Source: a virus
IMG/VR virus record: IMGVR_UViG_3300006079_000007
Location: 1 to 28,638 of that record
Length of the DNA stretch: 28,638 bases
Direction: 5' to 3' (one strand)
Shown here one piece after another: positions 22,590-28,638 of this stretch; position 1 is the first letter of the stretch; the number at the start of each line of letters is the position of its first letter. The translations under genes and the position numbers were made by a program. The notes below the pieces were generated by a model. It saw only the letters and a program-made list of their open reading frames with translations, ran no database searches and had not been told where the DNA came from.

Positions 22590-23336
22590 TTACGTTTTGG
22601 TAAATTTATTTAATAATGGGAGTATTTTTTTATCAACATATAGGCTGTGCGCTTCTGTCTTTGGGTGATGTGCATCGAAGAATTCAGACCCCACCCGTTT
22701 AGCGAATTGAATAAAGCCATCATCCATAGAATCATCAACGAACTTGTCCAAATCTATTTGTGATAAAAATGATGAGTTGAATATATCATTGGGCGTATCG
22801 ATATGATATTGTGTCAATTTCATCAATGGATAAGAACTACACATAATATACTCTATACCATGCATTGCCAAAAATGATTGAACCATGACAATAGTCTTCC
22901 ACGCATTATTTACATGGGACTCTTGTGAATAAAAATACTTATAATATATGTGCTTAACACCTCTTGGGACAGCACCACTTAAATGATATCCAACATTATC
23001 ACTGTATACTCCATTCAAGTCACAAAATTTAGGAGTTTTACCGTCCAACCAACTTGTATATTTTAATTCTTTTTGCAAATGTGGCGTTTCATTATTAACC
23101 CATAGGTCAAATCTATCACATGATGGCCACATGATGACACACAGTGAATCTTTTAAGTTATCTATGTTTTTGACAAGTATATCTGAAATAAATGCATACC
23201 CAGCGCCACGTTCTGCATAATTAACCAATTCAGCATCAATCCGTTCTGATAATATATCAGCCCACACATCTTGGTAATTATCCTTCGATAAACTACACCC
23301 AAATGTGACTATTTTTTCGTATTTATATTCCATCAT
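22590..23336 (-). CDS. SGNH/GDSL-type hydrolase-like protein, 248 aa
   Basis: Block I is KIVTFGCSLSKDN (Ser16 the likely nucleophile), GAGYAF around 45-50 fits block II, and the C-terminal FFDAHHPKTEAHSLYV carries the Asp-His pair of block V. This resembles the hydrolase at 4093..4794, though the two share little beyond the motifs. Substrates of such phage enzymes are mostly unknown; acyl groups on surface polysaccharide are a common suggestion. Two ATGs stand in tandem at the start, without a Shine-Dalgarno. The start region forms an 8-bp inverted repeat (CATCATAA and TTATGATG) that would hide both start codons. Confidence 0.7.
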   Translation of the reverse strand: MMEYKYEKIVTFGCSLSKDNYQDVWADILSERIDAELVNYAERGAGYAFISDILVKNIDNLKDSLCVIMWPSCDRFDLWVNNETPHLQKELKYTSWLDGKTPKFCDLNGVYSDNVGYHLSGAVPRGVKHIYYKYFYSQESHVNNAWKTIVMVQSFLAMHGIEYIMCSSYPLMKLTQYHIDTPNDIFNSSFLSQIDLDKFVDDSMDDGFIQFAKRVGSEFFDAHHPKTEAHSLYVDKKILPLLNKFTKT

Positions 23337-23349
23337 AATAGTTATGATG
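23331..23349 (-). repeat. Inverted repeat covering the start codons of the SGNH gene
   Basis: CATCATAA and TTATGATG flank a 3-base centre. On the minus-strand RNA the second arm holds both candidate AUGs, so folding could limit initiation. The tight 3-nt loop makes it modest in stability. Confidence 0.45.
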
Positions 23350-23391
23350 TTAAGATTTGCACATTGATAAAATAATGCGTAAGTATGATTG

Positions 23392-24648
23392 TTAAATTAA
23401 ATCATCCAATCCGTTATCTTTCATCCAAGTATGTATTACATCTCTGGAATCCGCTTCTGGATTTTTATCCGCCAATATGCCTAATTCATCGAATAAAGCA
23501 TCATCACCAATAACATCGTAAAGAACTTCAGTGGCGTTTGTTGCATCAACACCAACTGGTAACTCTTGGCTCAGTATTTCTTTAAGTTTTTCTTTTTCCT
23601 CTAATGTGTCTGGAATCGTCATCGTTCCTTCTGTTATACCTTGTACCCAATTCTCAAACATCATTAATTCTTTCATAATTTTACTTTCTACAGTTACTGA
23701 TTTAGATGTGTCTGCTTGTTGTGTGCGATATTCAGATATTAAATCTGCAAGTACAGGTAATACGTTATTAACTCTATCATCTGAACAACCTTCTGGGATT
23801 AGAAGACCTCGAACTTTATCAACTATCCTTTCATCTTCACTAATAGTGGTTGGTGACCATGATTCTTTATATTTCCCATATCCACGAACACCACTCATAA
23901 GTTTTATGTTCTTTTTGAGTTTTTTGTTATGCTTCTTGCAAGTTTCAACTATGATAGTTATACCGTCACTCTCGTTGAGTGATTTGACACGAAGAAAACT
24001 ACCAATCACATTAATATTATTGACTGTTTCTGAAATGTGTAAACCAAACGCATCATATGGGGTATTACCCTCTGATACATGCCTTGCCATTGCTCTAGCA
24101 CCAGCAATACTTTTAAATGGTAACTTAAAACGTTCTCCATCACTGTTTTCAACAAAAATCGATTTGATATTACGGAAACGTTGGCTACCCTCACCAATTC
24201 TCTTATCATGTCTTACGATTAAACGTGTTTTATTTTTTTGTGGGTTATAACTAGACTTACTGGTTCCATTCCAGCCTTCGTATAATCCTTCTTTAATAGC
24301 AGATAACCCTTGCATTGTGTGTTTTAACTTATTGATGTTTTTAAGTGAAAAAATTAACATATTTCGTTTAGCAAACATACGTAATTGGTATAACAAGTCA
24401 TACCATGTATTCTTGGCATCACGCTCTAGTCCACGACCGATATTATCACCAAAGAAGATTTCAAAATTCTTCTCATTACCTAACAAAATAACAACAGTCC
24501 CGTAATTGATTTTATTACTAATAAAATCAAAACTAAAAATGTCTGCCTCTGTGATATCTGTAACTGACTTGCCTGTTGAATCAAGTGTTTTCATATTAAA
24601 ATCTTTACTCAACAGTAAATCAAATAATCTTTGTTGTATGCTATCCAT
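23392..24648 (-). CDS. Conserved phage protein upstream of SGNH, 418 aa
   Basis: The protein starts MDSIQQRLFDLLLSKDFNMK. A central segment (about 163-200: SIFVENSDGERFKLPFKSI, then AGARAMARHVSEGNTPYDAF) is one I recall as recurrent in T4-like marine phages in an otherwise unnamed protein close to packaging and head genes. The C-terminal half is helical and acidic, ending in DVIHTWMKDNGLDDLI. There is no enzyme motif, membrane segment or signal peptide. It lies 31 bases after the terminase gene with its own AATAAATA late-type element 24 bases before the ATG. A structural or assembly role is the best guess. Confidence 0.75.
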   Translation of the reverse strand: MDSIQQRLFDLLLSKDFNMKTLDSTGKSVTDITEADIFSFDFISNKINYGTVVILLGNEKNFEIFFGDNIGRGLERDAKNTWYDLLYQLRMFAKRNMLIFSLKNINKLKHTMQGLSAIKEGLYEGWNGTSKSSYNPQKNKTRLIVRHDKRIGEGSQRFRNIKSIFVENSDGERFKLPFKSIAGARAMARHVSEGNTPYDAFGLHISETVNNINVIGSFLRVKSLNESDGITIIVETCKKHNKKLKKNIKLMSGVRGYGKYKESWSPTTISEDERIVDKVRGLLIPEGCSDDRVNNVLPVLADLISEYRTQQADTSKSVTVESKIMKELMMFENWVQGITEGTMTIPDTLEEKEKLKEILSQELPVGVDATNATEVLYDVIGDDALFDELGILADKNPEADSRDVIHTWMKDNGLDDLI

Positions 24649-24672
24649 AGTAGTATATTATGATGTTTTATG

Positions 24673-24680
24673 TATTTATT
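24673..24680 (-). promoter_or_regulatory. Possible late promoter (AATAAATA)
   Basis: One base off the T4 late consensus, 24 bases before ATG 24648, between the terminase stop region and the 418-aa gene. Confidence 0.3.
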
Positions 24681-26248
24681 TAAAAAAGTATAAATGGCAT
24701 AGGTTCTATCACTGAATCATTGTAATCTTTTATTTGATTACTTAACTCTGGATGATAGTTCTGTAATGTTTGTAGCATCCTGATAATCAGAATTGTACTC
24801 ATTACTAAGTCATCTGTACTACCTTGCTTTGCTGCATAACTTGTGCCATGTGCTACGAAAGTTTTAAGTTCTGATACTAAAGGTTGACTATGTATAGTTA
24901 ATTTACCTGTTTCAATTAACGTTTTCATCTTAGCACAAGCAGTTAATTTGCTTTTATGTGTAGTTGTAAACCCTTTTCTAAAGCGTCTGCTTTGTCCTGC
25001 TTTCTTTGATTCGCTTAACATCATTCCTGGAAACTGTTCTTCTCCAAATTCCGCTAGACTTATCAATGCGGCTTCGCCCAATGTATTATTTTCTAACGTG
25101 TAATAAATGCTTTGTGGGTCATCTATTTCCTCATTGATGTAATTAATAATCTTATGCATTATTCTTATTTGTTCAGGAATAGTAGACTTATTGTGTCTCC
25201 ACTCTGCTACTTGTGTAATAGAACCTGCTTCGAATACTTGAATAGCAGCAGGGTCTCCACCCGTTCCCAGACTAGGGTCTAATGCAATACAATACATCTT
25301 TCCAGGTTCTGGTTTCTTGTACCAACGCACCTGTCCATGCTTGAACAATGGTTCTGTTCCCTCTAAGTCAAATAATTTAGTTGCATTAATTAAAGTCTCA
25401 TCATTAATAATAAACTCACATAGGTGCTCACGTCTAAATCTTTCATCTCCTATACGCCCACGTTCTTCATCTGCCCATTTTTCATCACGTTCAGGATGGG
25501 ATTTCCATATTGACTTAAATGCCTTAAATCCATTGACTCCTAATTCAGTTTCATTACCGTACTCATCCTCAGTCTTATTAGCACCTTTCCAAATCAAAGC
25601 AAATTGGTCTTCATCACTGTTTGGTGTACTGGTAATGATTGCTTGACCACCCGTACTTAATGTAGGTGATATTGATGTCCAAAACTCAGTTGCAATAGTA
25701 GGTCTTACGTACGCAAACTCATCTACATATAATAACGAAATAGATAAACCACGTCCAGTTGTTTCAGTAGTTGTTTGTGAAATAATTCTACTACCATTAT
25801 CAAATTCGATAGAGCCTTTATTATAACTTGTCACACCTGCTCGTACATGGTCTGGACAACTTTCATATGCATAACGAATGCGTTGCATAATTTCTTGAGC
25901 ACCGTCGTATTTGTGTGCTGCAACAAGTATAGTACTGTCAGGAATAAACATTGCGTACCATAGTAAGTACCCAGCCGCTGTTGTCGTTTTTCCTGTTTGT
26001 CGAGATAGCATATTAATACTGAATCGATTTTCATGGTAAACTTCAATTAGATGCCTTTGGAAGGGATATGCTTGATATTGTATTCTTCCTTTAACTGGAT
26101 GTTGTATCCAAAAGAAATTATCCATAAAGTAGTAAGCACCCTTTTTACGGTCAGCAGTTTTTGCAAACTCTTTAAGTTGTTCTTCTGTGAAGGGAGTTTT
26201 AACGTGCGGTTTCTTAACTAACGCACTATCATCTGCTTGGTATGCCAT
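24680..26248 (-). CDS. 17: Terminase large subunit gp17
   Basis: The packaging motor ATPase and headful nuclease at the portal. 522 aa; T4 gp17 is longer (610). ATPase domain: Walker A SRQTGKTT at 82-89, Walker B SLLYVDEFAYV at 171-181, and the coupling motif TSTPN at 206-210. RNase H-like nuclease domain: ALDPSLGTGGDPA with Asp324, LENNTLGEA with Glu386, and GSTDDLVMS with Asp479/Asp480. All catalytic acids are present. ATG 26248 has no Shine-Dalgarno, and an exact TATAAATA lies 5 bases upstream. This implies a late transcript with almost no leader. No small terminase gene is recognised nearby. Confidence 0.96.
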   Translation of the reverse strand: MAYQADDSALVKKPHVKTPFTEEQLKEFAKTADRKKGAYYFMDNFFWIQHPVKGRIQYQAYPFQRHLIEVYHENRFSINMLSRQTGKTTTAAGYLLWYAMFIPDSTILVAAHKYDGAQEIMQRIRYAYESCPDHVRAGVTSYNKGSIEFDNGSRIISQTTTETTGRGLSISLLYVDEFAYVRPTIATEFWTSISPTLSTGGQAIITSTPNSDEDQFALIWKGANKTEDEYGNETELGVNGFKAFKSIWKSHPERDEKWADEERGRIGDERFRREHLCEFIINDETLINATKLFDLEGTEPLFKHGQVRWYKKPEPGKMYCIALDPSLGTGGDPAAIQVFEAGSITQVAEWRHNKSTIPEQIRIMHKIINYINEEIDDPQSIYYTLENNTLGEAALISLAEFGEEQFPGMMLSESKKAGQSRRFRKGFTTTHKSKLTACAKMKTLIETGKLTIHSQPLVSELKTFVAHGTSYAAKQGSTDDLVMSTILIIRMLQTLQNYHPELSNQIKDYNDSVIEPMPFILF

Positions 26249-26253
26249 TGATA

Positions 26254-26261
26254 TATTTATA
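26254..26261 (-). promoter_or_regulatory. T4-type late promoter of gp17 (exact TATAAATA)
   Basis: Exact match to the T4 late consensus on the minus strand, ending 5 bases before the terminase ATG. At the T4 spacing the RNA would start at or next to the AUG. Roughly ten exact matches are expected by chance in DNA of this composition, so position is the key support. Confidence 0.5.
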
Positions 26262-26270
26262 CAACAATCA

Positions 26271-27398
26271 TTATTGTTTTTGAATAATAATGTCTATTGC
26301 ATCAGACAACTGAGTTACAATTTTATGATTGTTGTAAAATGATTGATAATTGTCATTCAGAATAGATTTTGCGTCACTTGTTTCGAAAATTGATTGATGG
26401 TCAACCAAGTATTGTATAGATTTCATTTGCGTTTCGAATCTATGAGCATGGTCATCTATATGGTCAAACTCAATACCAAATGGAGTAAGTTCAAGAATAC
26501 TACGTATACCATAATCTCTCATGATAGAATAACTTTCAGACCCACTAAACATCACCCAATGTGTCTTTGATGCGACACATTTCCATACCTTTTCAGTAGG
26601 AAATACATGATGATTCACAAAACATGCTTCAGGGAATACAATACATTGTGCATCACTATACATAGGCAATGCATGATATCCCAACCTAACACCACCAGTG
26701 GGTAAATGCTCTAACCCAAGTGTAATATGTTCATAAAATTCGTTATTTGGTGTAATAGTTTCACATACCCCATATGTTTTATTACACATATCAATAAATG
26801 GTGAATCATATTTAGTCCCACCTATTATATGTTTTGTTCCTGCTATCTCCGATGACTTCTGATGTATCTTTATCCCCTGTGGTAAATTGTCTATTATGTA
26901 CTTTCTCCAACTTCTCAATGCACCACCGATAAACACAATACCATGCTTATCACCTGAAATATTAATTGAGTATCTAGTAAAACACATTGGGTCAGTATAC
27001 AATTGGATACAATCAATCCAATCAGCCGGGTAAGTGATTATCTTAGATGAATTATCGTACTCTTTACTAACAAACCCCCCAACTAAGAAATAAACATGGT
27101 CGTATTCAGTGATATACCGGTATATCAACTCATCATGAACCTGTACGTGGTCTACGTTATTATCAATGATAACAACATCATATGAATTAATGTGTTCCTT
27201 TGTTATGTGCTTAATTGCACTAAATCCCACATGAAGTATAGATACACCATCATTAGTTAATACGGTTCCATCATTAAAACTAATATTAAACTTTGGTTTG
27301 TTTGGGGACTCACGGTATTGATGTGTTGCATAGAAGTATTTCCAAATATTAGTTGCAATAATATTCGGTGATTCTAAATTATAAACATTGATATTCAT
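26271..27398 (-). CDS. Glycosyltransferase-like protein C (TEK motif)
   Basis: 375 aa. It begins MNINVYNLESPNIIATNIWK, which recalls the family opening of GT-B enzymes. A nucleotide-sugar region follows in HGIVFIGGALRSWRKYIIDN (about 152-171). The C-terminal block is VFPTEKVWKCVASKTHWVMF (TEK at 268-270) with SESYSIMRDYGI and DHIDDHAHRF after it. The same order of motifs occurs in proteins A and B of this window. There is no membrane segment. It stands alone between the terminase and the acidic 27518 gene rather than in the sugar operon. Its donor and acceptor are unknown. Confidence 0.65.
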   Translation of the reverse strand: MNINVYNLESPNIIATNIWKYFYATHQYRESPNKPKFNISFNDGTVLTNDGVSILHVGFSAIKHITKEHINSYDVVIIDNNVDHVQVHDELIYRYITEYDHVYFLVGGFVSKEYDNSSKIITYPADWIDCIQLYTDPMCFTRYSINISGDKHGIVFIGGALRSWRKYIIDNLPQGIKIHQKSSEIAGTKHIIGGTKYDSPFIDMCNKTYGVCETITPNNEFYEHITLGLEHLPTGGVRLGYHALPMYSDAQCIVFPEACFVNHHVFPTEKVWKCVASKTHWVMFSGSESYSIMRDYGIRSILELTPFGIEFDHIDDHAHRFETQMKSIQYLVDHQSIFETSDAKSILNDNYQSFYNNHKIVTQLSDAIDIIIQKQ

Positions 27399-27436
27399 AT
27401 CACGTATTTAAGTAAACTGATATGATAACCACACTT

Positions 27437-27466
27437 TTTAAACAACCGTAGCGGTGGTTGTTTAAA
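27437..27466 (-). ncRNA. Intergenic hairpin with perfect 11-bp stem
   Basis: TTTAAACAACC and GGTTGTTTAAA pair perfectly around an 8-nt loop. It is the third of three hairpins in the 119 bases between the acidic gene and GT-like C. No U tract follows on the minus strand, so a plain terminator is unlikely. Confidence 0.65.
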
Positions 27467-27480
27467 GGCAGTAAGCGCCT
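27466..27480 (-). ncRNA. Intergenic hairpin, 4-bp stem
   Basis: AGGC and GCCT pair around a 7-nt loop, directly abutting the 11-bp hairpin. It is weak on its own but stacks between two stronger stems. Confidence 0.35.
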
Positions 27481-27485
27481 GTAAC

Positions 27486-27505
27486 TACTACGGTCCTATG
27501 TAGTA
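27486..27505 (-). ncRNA. Intergenic hairpin, 6-bp stem
   Basis: TACTAC and GTAGTA pair around an 8-nt loop, 12 bases past the stop of the acidic gene. A further GTAGT just upstream on the minus strand offers an alternative partner for ACTAC. Confidence 0.45.
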
Positions 27506-27517
27506 ATACTTTAAAAA

Positions 27518-28576
27518 CTACTTTTTTACACTCTCAGACATTTCTTTATCTAATGCATCATCTTTAGGTGCTTTAGGCTTGTCTAATTCCTTGCTAAACT
27601 CTTTTGGACTGTAGCCTTTGTCTTTTTTTCTTCTGTTTCTGTCGTCTGGACATTTGCTACCTTCACAAGAACCGTCTGGGAATTCCATTCTAAGACCTTC
27701 TTCAACATCGTCTTCGACTAAGCCTTCTTCGACTGCTTCGTCTGCCAAGACACCTGCTAGTTCAGTGTCAAACGGTAATTCCATTGGCAATGCCATTTCT
27801 TCTGGAGCATCAATTGTTTTTCCAATCTTAACAGACCATTTACCGACGTTTTCAATTTCCCAATCGCCTTCGTCACTATCTTCAGGAGCAGTAACTTTAA
27901 ACTCATCGTACTCTTTGAGGAAACGTGCAGTTAATTCTTCTTCTGACTCTCTAACAGCCATTGGATTATCACCTGGATATTCTTTTCTGTACTGTTTCTT
28001 TCTGCGATTTAAACCACCACTGATTTTATTAACAAGTACATCTGTATCTGCGTACTTTTCATCAGGTGCGTTTGCTAACTCTGCATCTTCTTCAATAAAT
28101 CCCATTGCATCTAATACTTCTTGATATAACTTATCACGTGCTTCGTCATTTGGTTCAAATGTTTTAACAACTCTAAATATTTCATCTTGTGTAGGAGTAT
28201 CATAAGATGCTAAGTGTTTAACAATTTCGTGTACAAGACTTGAATCGGTGCTTTCCTCAACTGTTTTATCTTCCATTGGAATAACTTCTACATTTATGTT
28301 ATCCATTGTTCCTATCATATCGCGCATTGAATCAATATCGTCTACATCACCACAGCCACATCCTTCATCTTCCGATGGAATTTCATCTACTGATACTGGT
28401 ACTTCTGCTTGTCCACCAATACCTGCCATTTTAAGCATGTTCATTAGTTCCATTGCATCAGCGCCTTGTGCTGTTACTGTTATTGAATCCTCGATGTTTT
28501 CATCGTTAGTAGAGGTAGTATTAACTGTAATGCCTTCCTCCAGTTGTTCTTTTAATTTGTTTTCTAAATCAGACAT
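27518..28576 (-). CDS. Acidic phage protein with CGCG motif, 352 aa
   Basis: I place the start at ATG 28576 (MSDLENKLKEQLEEG) because GAGGA stands eight bases before it. An ATG 21 bases upstream (28597) overlaps a stop as TAATG but lacks a ribosome site. The protein is very acidic. It has ITVTAQGADAMELMNMLKMA early on, a cysteine cluster DEGCGCGDVDD, a helical middle, and a Lys-rich end (DRNRRKKDKGYSPKEF). The 'ITVTAxGADAMELMxxL' block recurs, as I recall, in unnamed marine T4-like proteins. A virion or prohead role is possible. A strip of hairpins follows its stop. Confidence 0.7.
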   Translation of the reverse strand: MSDLENKLKEQLEEGITVNTTSTNDENIEDSITVTAQGADAMELMNMLKMAGIGGQAEVPVSVDEIPSEDEGCGCGDVDDIDSMRDMIGTMDNINVEVIPMEDKTVEESTDSSLVHEIVKHLASYDTPTQDEIFRVVKTFEPNDEARDKLYQEVLDAMGFIEEDAELANAPDEKYADTDVLVNKISGGLNRRKKQYRKEYPGDNPMAVRESEEELTARFLKEYDEFKVTAPEDSDEGDWEIENVGKWSVKIGKTIDAPEEMALPMELPFDTELAGVLADEAVEEGLVEDDVEEGLRMEFPDGSCEGSKCPDDRNRRKKDKGYSPKEFSKELDKPKAPKDDALDKEMSESVKK

Positions 28577-28596
28577 TTTTCTATCCTCGTTGTGCA

Positions 28597-28638
28597 TTAA
28601 TCTATCTTGTTGTATTTTTTGTTGTATTCTTGCAGAAA
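28597..28638 (-). CDS. Possible 3' end of an upstream gene, cut by the window edge
   Basis: A frame open at the right edge ends in TAA (28597..28599) after FLQEYNKKYNKID. The TAATG overlap with the next ATG is a common operon junction. Only 13 residues are visible, and a second frame through here is also open and in frame with the acidic gene. This is therefore a weak call. Confidence 0.25.
   Translation of the reverse strand, partial: FLQEYNKKYNKID

Noticed and set aside
23531-24250. Plus-strand open frame of 239 codons
   Set aside because: It lies entirely antisense to the 418-aa gene, has a Ser/Leu-rich composition typical of antisense frames, and has no ribosome site or recognisable motif.
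27618-28124. Plus-strand open frame of 168 codons, Ser-rich
   Set aside because: It is antisense to the acidic gene; the Ser run is the complement of Asp/Glu codons.

Overview
The window is a stretch of the genome of a T4-like myovirus, most likely from a marine or other aquatic bacterium. It is AT-rich (about two thirds A+T by eye). It carries the T4 core replication, recombination and packaging set: helicase gp41, primase gp61, UvsW, a probable clamp-loader small subunit gp62, UvsX, a possible UvsY, gp32 and terminase gp17. Around these are accessory genes common in marine T4-like phages: phoH, an amidinotransferase, sugar-modifying enzymes and SGNH hydrolases. No photosynthesis genes are present and no tRNA was found. 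The host cannot be read from this window. A SAR11-type alphaproteobacterium is plausible by analogy but not shown.

All genes but one lie on the minus strand, so transcription runs from right to left. From the right: an acidic protein with a CGCG motif; a glycosyltransferase-like gene (GT-like C); terminase gp17; a conserved 418-residue protein; an SGNH hydrolase; gp32 behind a structured leader; GT-like B; a possible sulfotransferase; UvsX; a small acidic protein; and a UvsY-like protein. Next is a tightly overlapping sugar operon: GT-like A, a SAM methyltransferase, a nucleotidyltransferase-cupin fusion, and a DxD glycosyltransferase. After it come a probable virion protein, an AAA+ ATPase, and UvsW behind a triple-hairpin leader. 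Then follow a conserved 166-residue protein, gp62, a zinc-finger protein, an amidinotransferase and a miniature DnaE-like protein.

The left part begins with the only plus-strand gene (7462..7839), which faces the miniature DnaE-like gene. A BppU-like virion protein, two leucine-rich-repeat proteins flanking phoH, and a second SGNH hydrolase follow. That hydrolase appears to start at AUU. A 375-bp non-coding stretch with terminators and inverted repeats separates it from primase and helicase. Three uncharacterised genes end the window, the last cut by the left edge.

The replication genes fit together as the T4 replisome and recombination machinery. UvsX (perhaps with the UvsY-like protein), gp32 and UvsW serve strand exchange, gp41 and gp61 form the primosome, and gp17 packages DNA. 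The sugar genes look like a small pathway that activates and transfers a modified sugar, either to host surface glycan or to virion or DNA components.

The strongest items for follow-up are: the roughly 196-residue protein that keeps in order the catalytic motifs of bacterial Pol III alpha (DnaE); the AUU-initiated SGNH gene; the nucleotidyltransferase-cupin fusion; the family of three TEK-motif glycosyltransferase-like proteins; and several structured intergenic RNAs (before uvsW, before gp32, after the 27518 gene, and between primase and SGNH).
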